Shown here: piece after piece, positions 24,976 to 33,842 of the stretch | Layout: each line of letters starts with the position of its first letter | Position numbering within the stretch: position 1 is the first letter of the stretch | NCBI GenBank assembly: GCA_050944455.1 | Contig: JBMNRC010000009.1 | Location: 1-64,000, forward strand | DNA length: 64,000 nt | Direction: 5' to 3' | Source: Anthropogastromicrobium sp050944455 | GTDB taxonomy: Bacteria > Bacillota > Clostridia > Lachnospirales > Lachnospiraceae | Notes under the pieces: model-generated | The model's database searches: none | What the model was told of the DNA's origin: nothing | Seen by the model: only the letters and a program-made list of their open reading frames with translations | Translations under genes and position numbers: made by a program

Positions 24976-26952
24976 TTACTCCCTGATGCGCAGCGTCCTC
25001 ATCGAGTTCAGCACGCAGAGGATCAGAACGCCGGTATCGCCGAACACGGCCAGCCACATCGGCGCGTATCCCGCCGCCGCAAGAACCAGGATCAGAAGCT
25101 TGACCGCGATAGCGAACACAATATTCTGGGAGGCGATCGCCTGCGTCTTTTTCGCGATCGCGATGGCTTTCGCGATTTTGCTGGGTTTATCGTCCATCAG
25201 GACGACGTCCGCCGCCTCGATCGCCGCGTCGGAGCCCATGGCTCCCATCGCGATTCCGACGTCCGCCCTGGCAAGTACCGGCGCATCGTTGATGCCGTCG
25301 CCGACAAACAGGAGACGGCCCTGCTCGGGTTTCTGCTGCAGCAGCTTCTCCACCTGCGCAACCTTGTCCGCCGGGAGCAACTCCGCGTGGTACTCGTCGA
25401 TACCCAGTTCCTTCGCGGCTCTCTCCGCGACATTCTCCCGGTCTCCGGTCAGCATGACGGTCTTGCGCACGCCCTCCGTCTTCAGGGAGCCGATCGCCTG
25501 CTTCGAATCGGGTTTCACGACGTCGCTGATATGAATATGGCCGGCGTAAACGCCGTCGACCGCCACATGGATAATGGTTCCCGGGTCCCCGCAGGCGGTC
25601 CACTTCGCGCCGATGTCGTCCATCATGCGCGTGCTTCCGACGCATACCGTCTTTCCGTTGACTTTCGCCCGGATTCCGTGACCCGCGATCTCTTCCACAT
25701 CCGAAACCTTGCAGCCGTCATCCTCGTTGCCGAACGCCTGCTTGAGCGAAATCGCGATCGGATGGGTGGAGAACCGCTCGACATGGGCGGCCAGATGAAG
25801 CAGCTCACGCTCATTCATCTTTTCCGGGTGGATGGTGGTCACCTCAAAAACGCCTTTGGTCAGGGTGCCGGTTTTGTCAAAAACAACTGTATCCGCTTTC
25901 GACAGGGAATCGATAAATCCGGATCCCTTGATCAGAACGCCGATTCTGGACGCCGCCCCGATTCCTCCGAAGTAAGCCAGCGGAACCGAAACTACCAGTG
26001 CGCACGGGCACGAGACAATCAGGAATGTCAGCGCGCGGATCAGCCATTTCGCGAAGTTCGCGGCGAAGTGGCCGGAAAGGAGAGGCGGAATGAACGCCAG
26101 CACCGCTGCCGCCCCAACAACCACCGGTGTGTAGATCCTGGCAAATTTCGTGATGAATTTTTCACTTCTGGATTTGGCGTTCCCGGCGTTCCGGACAAGA
26201 TCCAGGATTTTGGACGCGGTGGATTCGCCGAAAACCTTGTCGACTCTCACGCGGACCAGGCCGGACTGGTTGACGCATCCCGAGAGGATCTGGTCCCCGA
26301 CTCCCGCGTCGCGCGGAACGCTCTCACCGGTCAGCGCGACCGTGTTCAGGGAGGTGCTCCCCTCGATAATCGTTCCGTCCATCGGAACCTTTTCACCCGG
26401 TTTGATCACGATAGTCTCCCCGACCGCGACCTGCTCCGGGCTGACGGTCACGACTTTTCCGCCGCGCTCTACGTTCGCGGTATCCGGCCGGATATCAAGC
26501 AGCTGGGAAATCGCGCGGGTGCTGTTGCCCTCGGCAATTCCCTCAAACAGCTCTCCGACCTGGAAGAACAGCATGACGAACACCGCTTCGGCAAACTGGG
26601 GTTCGCCGCCGGGGACAAAACCGATCAGCAGGGCGCCGATGGTCGCCACGCACATCAGAAAATCTTCGTTCAGGCCGTCATGGTGCATTAACCCTTCCGC
26701 GGCTTCCTTCATCACATCGAACCCCGCCGCGCAGTAAGGAATGAGGTAGATCAGCAGTTTCTTCCACATGGCAAGGCCGGGAACGCACTTGTCGATGATG
26801 ATCGCGGCGACAAGAAGACCTGCGGAAACCAGGATCTGAAGCAGTTTCTGCCTCGGCTCAAATTCCTCCTCCTCAGCTTCCTCTTCTTTTTCTTCTTTTC
26901 TGATGTCCGGGTCAGTACCGGTCATTTTCTGCTCTTTCCGTTCGCTTTTCAT
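24976..26952 (-). CDS. P1B-type metal-exporting ATPase (Zn/Cd/Pb class)
   Basis: 658 aa, eight-helix P1B ATPase of the inner membrane. Motifs: CPC in SCPCALVVSVPLA (transport site, P1B-2 type), phosphorylation motif DKTGTLTKG, the HP locus in STHPIAISL, and GDGINDAPVL. The N-terminus has no CxxC heavy-metal-associated domain; instead residues 15-31 are almost all Glu (EEKEEEAEEEEFE), a possible low-affinity metal-binding tail. Expected role: efflux of Zn(II)/Cd(II)/Pb(II). A palindrome just upstream (27021) fits control by the ArsR-family protein. Start at 26952 has GGAAAGAGAG upstream; 26925 is an alternative. Confidence 0.93.
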   Translation of the reverse strand: MKSERKEQKMTGTDPDIRKEEKEEEAEEEEFEPRQKLLQILVSAGLLVAAIIIDKCVPGLAMWKKLLIYLIPYCAAGFDVMKEAAEGLMHHDGLNEDFLMCVATIGALLIGFVPGGEPQFAEAVFVMLFFQVGELFEGIAEGNSTRAISQLLDIRPDTANVERGGKVVTVSPEQVAVGETIVIKPGEKVPMDGTIIEGSTSLNTVALTGESVPRDAGVGDQILSGCVNQSGLVRVRVDKVFGESTASKILDLVRNAGNAKSRSEKFITKFARIYTPVVVGAAAVLAFIPPLLSGHFAANFAKWLIRALTFLIVSCPCALVVSVPLAYFGGIGAASRIGVLIKGSGFIDSLSKADTVVFDKTGTLTKGVFEVTTIHPEKMNERELLHLAAHVERFSTHPIAISLKQAFGNEDDGCKVSDVEEIAGHGIRAKVNGKTVCVGSTRMMDDIGAKWTACGDPGTIIHVAVDGVYAGHIHISDVVKPDSKQAIGSLKTEGVRKTVMLTGDRENVAERAAKELGIDEYHAELLPADKVAQVEKLLQQKPEQGRLLFVGDGINDAPVLARADVGIAMGAMGSDAAIEAADVVLMDDKPSKIAKAIAIAKKTQAIASQNIVFAIAVKLLILVLAAAGYAPMWLAVFGDTGVLILCVLNSMRTLRIRE

Positions 26953-27020
26953 AAGCGGCTCTCTTTCCTTCCCGGCGCTTCAGCGGTTTTTCCGCCGGGA
27001 ACTCATTTTTTATCTTGAAC

Positions 27021-27040
27021 ATTTGAACGATTGTTCAAAT
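27021..27040. promoter_or_regulatory. ArsR/SmtB-type operator upstream of the metal ATPase
   Basis: Perfect palindrome with 8-bp arms ATTTGAAC-GATT-GTTCAAAT. The TGAAC...GTTCA core matches SmtB/CadC-type operators. It lies 70 bp upstream of the ATPase start, beside AT-rich -10-like sequences on the minus strand. Confidence 0.7.
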
Positions 27041-27081
27041 CTTATCATCATAATACTCCGTACAGAAAATGCTGTCAATGG

Positions 27082-27350
27082 CTTTTTCTCTTTTTTTATC
27101 CATATTCTCTTCTTTTATCCATTTTCTTTTTCCTCTTTTAAATCGATCATTTTTTCTTTTTCATCTGGCATTTTCATTTCTGCTTTTTCATCGATCATTG
27201 TCTGCTTTTTCATCTGTCATTTTCTACTTTTTCATTTATCATTTTCCAATTTTTTCATCTGTTATTTCTTCTTTTTCATTAATCATTTTCTTCTTTTTCA
27301 TCGTTCATTTTTCATTTCTTCAATTTCATTCATCATTTTCTTCTGCTTCA
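27082..27350. repeat. Pyrimidine-rich 21-22 bp tandem repeat
   Basis: About 270 bp in which the plus strand is nearly all T and C. Units resemble CTTTTTCATCNNTCATTTT and recur every 21-22 bp, about twelve times. Frames through it give only Phe/Ser strings, so I do not call a gene. The T-tract spacing is close to two helical turns, which suggests bent DNA. Confidence 0.75.
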
Positions 27351-27416
27351 GAGTCAAAATACCCCGACCCTGAAGGGCCGAAGCTTCTTAAAAACATTTT
27401 TTGATGAATCTCTCCG

Positions 27417-27462
27417 CCTGCGCCGCGGTTCAGACGGAGCCTGCGCCGCAGTTCAGACGGAG
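27417..27462. repeat. Two 23-bp direct repeats
   Basis: CCTGCGCCGC(G/A)GTTCAGACG-type unit at 27417-27439 and 27440-27462, one base different. Upstream of the ABC exporter promoter; no gene in 27360-27600. Confidence 0.75.
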
Positions 27463-27620
27463 TCTGAACTGCCAGATCTTTCAGCCAGGGGACAGAGACC
27501 GGTACAAAGACCGGATCAGCTGGCCGGATACTATATCCCTCATTGCTTTCAGATTCCTTTCTTTTCCAAAAAGGAAGCGTTCCGCCCGCTTCGCGTATTT
27601 CCCTGCGGTTCCCGCTATGA

Positions 27621-27724
27621 TATAATTTCCACCGGATACCAGGCAGTATCCGCTGTCATCTCATTCCCGTATAACCGATCCCATTACAGCCTGCTTTGCA
27701 TTGCTGCAGGATCGGTCGTTTTTG
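27621..27724 (+). promoter_or_regulatory. Promoter and attenuator-like leader of the ABC exporter
   Basis: TATAAT at 27621-27626 (weak -35). Then a 7-bp hairpin CGGATAC/GTATCCG with six-base loop CAGGCA (27633-27652), and a terminator-like stem CCGATCC/GGATCGG enclosing a CCTGC/GCAGG inner stem, ending in GTCGTTTTTG (about 27674-27724). The loop lacks the A at position 1, so I do not count it as an ANTAR site. The arrangement suggests premature termination ahead of the exporter. Confidence 0.5.
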
Positions 27725-27808
27725 TTCGTCCGGAACCGGACCAGCGGGGCGTGACCTGATGGCGGCCTTCCGCCTGGCGGGGAAAAACAAGGAGGGTTCT
27801 ATCGGAAG

Positions 27809-29587
27809 ATGAAAAACAAAACGAAAGAGAAGCCCGGAGGGCAGGTCCGGGATCCCCGGAAAATCAGCTCTTACTTTCTCTCTGAGATCCCGGCTCTCGC
27901 CGTGGTCACCGTCTCAGGTCTCATCTACAACATCGGCATGGTGGCCGGGCCGTATTTTGAAGGCCGGATGGCCCAGTGCCTCTACGACATATCACAGGGG
28001 AAAGCCGGCTGGCACGCCATGCTCAGGCTGGCGCTCATCTACGTCGCGGCGATCCTGGCGGTTCAGGCCATGCGGGCCGTCAAACGGTTCGGCGTGCGGC
28101 GGTTCGCCAACAACGTCAGCCGGAAGATGCGCGTCATCCTTTACAACAGCCTCGTTCACGCCGGCCCGAAGGAGCTTTTCCAGGAAAATCTGGGTTCCCT
28201 GCTGACCAAGGCGATTTCCGATGTGGACGCCTGCGTCGAGGGCATGCGGAAATTCACCACGGAAATTTTCGACACGGGCGTCGTCATGATCACCTACATC
28301 GTCATGCTGGTCTACTACGACTGGCGTCTGACGATCCTGTGCTGCATGTTCACGCCGCTGGCTTATATTGCGGCCGACCGCCTCAAAACCAGGGTCACCG
28401 CCGCAAACTCGGCCTACAAAAAGAGTTCCTCCTCGCTGAACAGCATGACTATGGACCGCGTCGGCAGCGCGGTCACCTACCGCGTGTTCGGCCGCGAGGC
28501 CAACCGCGACGAGGCCTATGAGAAGAGCCTCACCGACTACGAGAAAAAGAGCGCTGTATCCAACCTTTACGGCGGTTCGCTGGCTCCTCTCTACGACGCC
28601 ATCGCCATGATCGGCGCGGTGATGATTCTCTATTTCGGCGCAAGAAATGTGCGCGGCACAGGCTGGACCGCCTGGGATATCGCCGCGTTCACCACCTATC
28701 TCTCCTGCTTCACCAAACTCGCGGTCAAGGCGAGCCACGCCGCGAAGCTGTTCAACGCGGTGCAGAAGGCCAGCGTTTCCTGGAAGCGCATCCAGCCCCT
28801 GATGAAGCAGCCTGTGGAGGACGATGAGCATCTTCTGGACACTCCTGTCGAGAAAACGGAGCTTTCCTTCAGCAATGTCTGCACCGGCTACCAGGATACG
28901 AACCAGCTCACCGGCATCACCTTTACGGCCAGGCCCGGAGAGATCATCGGAATCACCGGGCAGGTCGCCAGCGGGAAATCCCTTCTCGGCAAGATCTTCC
29001 TGGACGAAGTGCCGAGCACCGGGTCCATCACGGTCAACGGAAAAGATTTCCGCAGCCTCTCCCGTGAGGACCGGCTCCGTCTGATCACCTACATGGGACA
29101 CGACCCGGAACTTCTGAGCACCAGCATCGCCGACAACATTGCCCTGGGCAAACCGGTCGACGTGAATACTTACCTGAAGGAAACCGGGCTTGACCGCGAC
29201 CTGAAGGACATGAACGCCTCCGCGGAGACCGCGGCCGGCTCCGGCGGAACGATGCTGTCGGGCGGCCAGCAGGCAAGAGTAGCCCTGGCGAGATCCCTGG
29301 CGCACGCGCGGTCCATCCTGGTTCTCGACGACCCGTTCGCTTCCGTCGACCGTGCCACCGAGACGGAGATCCTCAAAGTGCTGCGTGAGAAATACAGCGA
29401 CCGCGTCATCCTGCTGTTCTCCCACCGGCTGTATCATTTCCCTGAATTTGACCGCGTACTGTTCCTCCACGACGGGACTTCGGATTTCCACACCCATGAC
29501 GAAATGATGAAAAAGGAACCGGGCTACCGTGCCCTGTACGAAGAGCAGATGAAAGGAGGCGACTACGATGAGCGCAGCGAATCCTGA
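27809..29587 (+). CDS. ABC exporter subunit with degenerate catalytic site
   Basis: 592 aa: N-terminal exporter-type membrane domain with six predicted helices (residues about 20-320) and a C-terminal ATPase domain. Walker A GQVASGKS, signature SGGQQARVALARSLA, Walker B ILVLDDPFASVD. The residue after the Walker B Asp is Asp, not the catalytic Glu, typical of the non-hydrolysing half of a heterodimeric exporter. AAGGAGGG lies 12 nt before the ATG. Overlaps the next gene by 20 bp. Cargo (drug, lipid or peptide) cannot be told from sequence. Confidence 0.93.
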   Translation: MKNKTKEKPGGQVRDPRKISSYFLSEIPALAVVTVSGLIYNIGMVAGPYFEGRMAQCLYDISQGKAGWHAMLRLALIYVAAILAVQAMRAVKRFGVRRFANNVSRKMRVILYNSLVHAGPKELFQENLGSLLTKAISDVDACVEGMRKFTTEIFDTGVVMITYIVMLVYYDWRLTILCCMFTPLAYIAADRLKTRVTAANSAYKKSSSSLNSMTMDRVGSAVTYRVFGREANRDEAYEKSLTDYEKKSAVSNLYGGSLAPLYDAIAMIGAVMILYFGARNVRGTGWTAWDIAAFTTYLSCFTKLAVKASHAAKLFNAVQKASVSWKRIQPLMKQPVEDDEHLLDTPVEKTELSFSNVCTGYQDTNQLTGITFTARPGEIIGITGQVASGKSLLGKIFLDEVPSTGSITVNGKDFRSLSREDRLRLITYMGHDPELLSTSIADNIALGKPVDVNTYLKETGLDRDLKDMNASAETAAGSGGTMLSGGQQARVALARSLAHARSILVLDDPFASVDRATETEILKVLREKYSDRVILLFSHRLYHFPEFDRVLFLHDGTSDFHTHDEMMKKEPGYRALYEEQMKGGDYDERSES

Positions 29588-31334
29588 AAAGAATAACGCG
29601 GGCGGCGGAAACACCGGGGCTTCCCGGGATACTGCTCCCGGAAATACGGCAATGCGGAATACGGCGCAACGCGGCTCCTCGTCCGCGAAACACGGCAGTT
29701 CCCTCCTCAGAAAGCATATCGGCGCGGTGGTTGCGGGGAATATCCCGCTTCTGGTTCTGATGATTCTTTCCATCGCGGCGTCCGTCGGCGCGTCGCTGAT
29801 CCCGCCGCTGATCCTGGAAAAGATTGTCAGCAGGCTGACCGGAGGGCTGGACATCTCGTTCCCGCTCGCCCTCAGCTATTTTCTCTTCATCGTTCTCTCC
29901 GACGTATGGACGTCGCTGCAGAACTCCGCCATCACAATCTTCGGCCAGAAACTCACCCACGGCATCCGCTCAGCCCTCTGCGCGAAACTCAGCCGGCTTC
30001 CGGCCGACTATTTCCACACGCACTCCGCCGGCGCAACTGCCTCGATTTTCACCAACGACGGCGACGCCATCGACGTCCTGTACAGCGACGGAATCGTCAG
30101 CATGTTCGCCGACTGCTTCCGCCTGATCGCGGTCGTGGCCGTGATCTTCACCCGCTCCGCGGGCCTCGGCATTCTCATCGCGGTTCTCACCCCGCTGCTG
30201 TACCTGTTCACGCGCTTCTGCCAGAAACACATGCGCCAGGCCCAGCTGGACAACCGCCGCGCTATCGCCAAAGTCAACAGCCACGTACCCGAAACCCTGC
30301 GCTGCATCCGCATGATCCGCTCTTTCCACGCCGAAAAGCACATGGAAGATACGTACAACGGCTATATCAGCGACAGCTATGACGCCGTCAACCGCACCAA
30401 CATCATCGACAGCATCTATTCGCCGGTGATTCTGGTAACGCAGGCCGCCGTGATCGCCGTGATGATGATTTTCGCTGCCAGGGGCGGCTCCTCCGCGGCC
30501 TTCTTCGGCGTTTCCGTCGGCTCTGCGGTCGCGATGATCGCCTACGTCAACAGCATCTTCACCCCGCTGGGCAATATCGGGATGGAAATCCAGAACATCC
30601 AGGCGGCGGCCGCGGCGGTCGAGCACATCGAGGAATTCCTGAACGAGCCTGAGTGGCAGCCGAAAACGGACAGCCCTGATACGCCGTCCTCCGAGATCGT
30701 GTTTGACCATGTCACCTTCGGCTACCGGGCGGACTGGGACGTGCTGAACGACCTCTCCTTCCGCATTGACCAGGGCGAGAGCGTCGTGTTCGCCGGCCGC
30801 ACGGGCGCGGGAAAATCCACGATTTTCCGCCTGCTGACCGGGCAGTACGAACCCAGAAAGGGAACCATCGGCCTGATGGGGCAGAACCCCTGCGCCGTGA
30901 AGCCCGAAGAGAAACGGGAACTGTACGGGTACGTCGAGCAGAGCTTCCAGACCGTGCCCGGAACCGTCCGCGACCAGATCACGCTGTACGACTCCTCCTG
31001 CTCGGACGAGGAGATTCAGAAAGCCGTCCGCATGGCAGGCCTCACCGAAACGGTGGAGGCTCTCCCGAAGGGGCTGGATACGCCGATGGACGCCGGGACC
31101 TTCTCCAAGGGCCAGCTCCAGCTGCTCGCCATCGCCCGGGCGGTCGTGAAAAATCCGAAGATTCTGCTTCTGGACGAAATCACGGCCAGCCTGGACTCCG
31201 AGACGGAAGCCCGCGTGATCGCGGCGCTCCGCAATTCCTCGGAGGGACGCACCGTCGTTTCCATCTCGCACCGCCTGAGCAGCGCGATCGGCTCCAGCCG
31301 GCTGATCGAAATCCGTCCCGCCGGGGAAGCGTGA
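29568..31334 (+). CDS. ABC exporter subunit with active ATPase site
   Basis: 588 aa, same layout as its partner: Ala/Asn/Gly-rich N-terminal tail (about 40 residues), six helices, ATPase domain. Walker A GRTGAGKST, Walker B ILLLDEITASLD with the catalytic Glu, H-loop VSISHRLSSA. The signature reads SKGQ instead of SGGQ, which fits a heterodimer in which the canonical signature of the partner pairs with this subunit's own Walker sites. AAAGGAGG precedes the ATG inside the upstream gene, implying coupling and 1:1 synthesis. Confidence 0.93.
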   Translation: MSAANPEKNNAGGGNTGASRDTAPGNTAMRNTAQRGSSSAKHGSSLLRKHIGAVVAGNIPLLVLMILSIAASVGASLIPPLILEKIVSRLTGGLDISFPLALSYFLFIVLSDVWTSLQNSAITIFGQKLTHGIRSALCAKLSRLPADYFHTHSAGATASIFTNDGDAIDVLYSDGIVSMFADCFRLIAVVAVIFTRSAGLGILIAVLTPLLYLFTRFCQKHMRQAQLDNRRAIAKVNSHVPETLRCIRMIRSFHAEKHMEDTYNGYISDSYDAVNRTNIIDSIYSPVILVTQAAVIAVMMIFAARGGSSAAFFGVSVGSAVAMIAYVNSIFTPLGNIGMEIQNIQAAAAAVEHIEEFLNEPEWQPKTDSPDTPSSEIVFDHVTFGYRADWDVLNDLSFRIDQGESVVFAGRTGAGKSTIFRLLTGQYEPRKGTIGLMGQNPCAVKPEEKRELYGYVEQSFQTVPGTVRDQITLYDSSCSDEEIQKAVRMAGLTETVEALPKGLDTPMDAGTFSKGQLQLLAIARAVVKNPKILLLDEITASLDSETEARVIAALRNSSEGRTVVSISHRLSSAIGSSRLIEIRPAGEA

Positions 31335-31337
31335 ATG

Positions 31338-31431
31338 AGGAAGAGGCCTCCCCGAAAAGGAAGCCTCTTAACTATACGAGCCGAATGATGCGTTTCCGGC
31401 AGCAGGCAGGCCTCCCATTTCGGGAGGCCTG
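31338..31431. terminator. Two terminator hairpins between converging genes
   Basis: First stem at about 31338-31371 (AGAGGC...GCCTCTT). Second at 31407-31431: perfect CAGGCCTCCC/GGGAGGCCTG with a 5-nt loop, followed on the plus strand by TCATTATTATTTT. Together they separate the exporter (plus) from the GH2 gene (minus). Confidence 0.75.
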
Positions 31432-31437
31432 TCATTA

Positions 31438-33813
31438 TTATTTTACCTTTTCCGGATTCCCTGTGTCCGCCGCGGAAACCTTCCCGTCCGTGATGTCAAA
31501 TTCCGTTCTCGCGCTCCCGGCGCGGGTCACGGCTTCCACCGCTGCTTTTCCGGTTCCGAGAACCCGCACAATGACAGACGCGTGCCCTTCGTTCATCCGC
31601 ACTGAATCCGCGCGCATCGGCTGGTCGTCGCAGAGATATCCGCTCTCGACGCCCTCGATCCGGACAGGGCCCTCCGTCCGGAATGTAATCTTTTCCGCGT
31701 ACCGGCAATCCCGGACGCCCTCCGCATCCTGAGCCTCGGCCGTCAGCAGAATCTGGGCCGGCGAACCGTCCCAGGCGAACGACTGAGGCGCGCGGGTAAA
31801 CGCGAGCCGTGCCGTCTCCCCGCAGGTTCTGATCGAATGCTCGCAGACAACCTTCCCGCCGACGACGCCCTCCACTTTCAGGACGCCCTCGTCCTTCGGG
31901 ACAAATCCCTGAATGATTCCGCTGACGCACTCCGACGGTCTCGGAATATCGAAATACTTTCCGTTGAGCGACAGCCGGACCTCCTCGCAGTTGGTGAAGA
32001 TCATGTACGGAAGCGGAACCATCGAAAACATCGGGTAATTCCAGCAGTCCGACAGGGGCATCTCGGACCAGGGCTCGCGGACCATCTCCATCGGCTTCGT
32101 GTAATCCAGAATGGAGATATGGACCGTCGGTTCATCGCTCCAGAAGCTCTTCCACAGCCAGGTGATCGGCTTGAAATCCATGTTGTTTTGGAGAAGCGCT
32201 CCCGCCCAGCCTTTGGACGGATAGCCCAGCGATTCGCCGAGATAATCGTACCCGGCCCAAAGGCTGCATCCGATCACATAATCGCGGTTTACGACGTCCA
32301 GCCACGGATTCTGCTGGCTGTAATTGAAATAATGGTCATAGCTTCCGCGGAAATACAGGTAGGTTTCCGTGCCCAGGATCAGTTTGGACGGACACTTTTC
32401 CCGGATCGCGTCATACCACATTTCCTGATAATTGCACCCGATGACGTCCACTTCCGCGGCGATTCTCGCAATCGAATCGATCACTGCCGGAACATTTCCG
32501 TCCACCGAATTTCCATCAATATCCTTATAATGCGGGGACATGGCGACCGTGACCGGCCGGCTGTCCAGGCTGTGCGCGATACCGACCAGCCGCCGGAGAA
32601 TCTTCAGCATCGGTTCCGCTCCCTGATCGTCGACCTCGTTGCCCACGCTCCACATCAGCACAGACGGGCGGTTTCGGTCCCGGAAGATCATCGAGGACAG
32701 ATCGGCCTGCACATCGCTGTCGTAAAACCGGGAATAGGAGCCGGAAATCCACTTGTCGAAGCATTCGTCCAGCACGTAAAAGCCCATCTCATCGGCGAGG
32801 TCGAGCAGATCCGCCGAATGGATGTTGTGGCTGGTGCGGATGCCGTTGCAGCCGACGGATTTCAGCACCCTGAGTTTCTCCCTCAGAAGCGGTTTCGTCA
32901 CAGCGCTTCCGACGGCGCCGGCGTCGTGGTGAAGGCAGACGCCCTTGATTTTCACCGGATTCCCGTTGACCAGAAGGCCTTTTTCGCTGTCGAAGATCAC
33001 GGTCCGGAATCCGATGCGCATCTCATGGGTATATCCATTACTGTCAAGGCGGATTCTGAGCAGATACAGGCTCGGGTTCTCCGCCGACCAGGGAAGAACG
33101 GTCAGGTTCTCAAAGGATGCGCTGCCCTCAAAAAACGTCGGCGGCACAATCCGGCTGGTATGGCCTTTCCTGTCGGCTCCTTCCTGCAGACCAGGAATTT
33201 CTTCCAGAGAGACCTCCGCGCTGCCGTGGCCGGCGAGACTGACCGCGAGGCTTCCCTTTCCGTCGGAATAACCCGCGGCTATCTTCACTTCCTCCTCCCG
33301 GATATACTCCGTCGGCACTTCTCTCAGGACAACCGGTCTGTAGATCCCCGCTCCGCCGTACCAGCGGTCCGTCGGGACAAAAGTCTCACCCGGTTTCCCG
33401 TACTTCGGCGCCTCAGGGGCAGAGTTGTCCGCGCACACCGCGACCGCGTTGGATCCCGCCCGCAGAAACTCCGTCACATCGACCGTAAACTCGCTGTAGC
33501 CGTAATTGTGCCTGCCTGCCAGTGCTCCATTGATATAGACGGACGCCTTTTCATACACGCCGCCGAAATGGAGCAGATAGCGCCGGTTTTCCTTCACCTC
33601 CGGGACATCAATCTGTCTCCGGTACCAGCCGGTTCCCCACCGGCTGAAAAATCCCTGCGGTCCCCCGCCGGGCACATCCCGGTCCATCGGGCGGTAAATC
33701 TGGTAGTCATGCGGGATTTCCACATCTTCCCATTCCGCGTCAGGCCCGGGCATTGTCCCTGCCCCTGACGTGTCCAGACAGAATTTCCACTCGTCAAGCC
33801 TCTTATTGATCAT
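31438..33813 (-). CDS. Glycoside hydrolase family 2 enzyme (beta-galactosidase/beta-glucuronidase-like)
   Basis: 791 aa without signal peptide, so probably cytoplasmic. Order: sugar-binding jelly roll (GWYRRQIDVPE, YINGALAGRHNYGYSEFTVDVT), immunoglobulin-like domain, TIM barrel with RTSHNIHSADLLDLADEMG, acid/base Glu in MWSVGNEVDDQG and nucleophile Glu in ILGTETYLY, then beta-sandwich domains. Start at 33813 has GGAGG 9 nt upstream. Only 29 bp separate it from the end of potD on the same strand, so it may be the last gene of the polyamine operon, an odd pairing. Precise substrate not readable from sequence. Confidence 0.9.
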   Translation of the reverse strand: MINKRLDEWKFCLDTSGAGTMPGPDAEWEDVEIPHDYQIYRPMDRDVPGGGPQGFFSRWGTGWYRRQIDVPEVKENRRYLLHFGGVYEKASVYINGALAGRHNYGYSEFTVDVTEFLRAGSNAVAVCADNSAPEAPKYGKPGETFVPTDRWYGGAGIYRPVVLREVPTEYIREEEVKIAAGYSDGKGSLAVSLAGHGSAEVSLEEIPGLQEGADRKGHTSRIVPPTFFEGSASFENLTVLPWSAENPSLYLLRIRLDSNGYTHEMRIGFRTVIFDSEKGLLVNGNPVKIKGVCLHHDAGAVGSAVTKPLLREKLRVLKSVGCNGIRTSHNIHSADLLDLADEMGFYVLDECFDKWISGSYSRFYDSDVQADLSSMIFRDRNRPSVLMWSVGNEVDDQGAEPMLKILRRLVGIAHSLDSRPVTVAMSPHYKDIDGNSVDGNVPAVIDSIARIAAEVDVIGCNYQEMWYDAIREKCPSKLILGTETYLYFRGSYDHYFNYSQQNPWLDVVNRDYVIGCSLWAGYDYLGESLGYPSKGWAGALLQNNMDFKPITWLWKSFWSDEPTVHISILDYTKPMEMVREPWSEMPLSDCWNYPMFSMVPLPYMIFTNCEEVRLSLNGKYFDIPRPSECVSGIIQGFVPKDEGVLKVEGVVGGKVVCEHSIRTCGETARLAFTRAPQSFAWDGSPAQILLTAEAQDAEGVRDCRYAEKITFRTEGPVRIEGVESGYLCDDQPMRADSVRMNEGHASVIVRVLGTGKAAVEAVTRAGSARTEFDITDGKVSAADTGNPEKVK

Positions 33814-33842
33814 CTTTGCTTCCTCCCCTAAGCTGCCCGGCG

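Noticed and set aside
27069..27404. Phe/Ser-rich protein of 111 residues
   Set aside because: It is a reading of the T-rich repeat with no ribosome binding site; composition alone makes it look like a membrane protein.
27633..27652. ANTAR hexaloop in the ABC exporter leader
   Set aside because: Loop CAGGCA has G4 but not A1, and the hairpin does not overlap the terminator arm.
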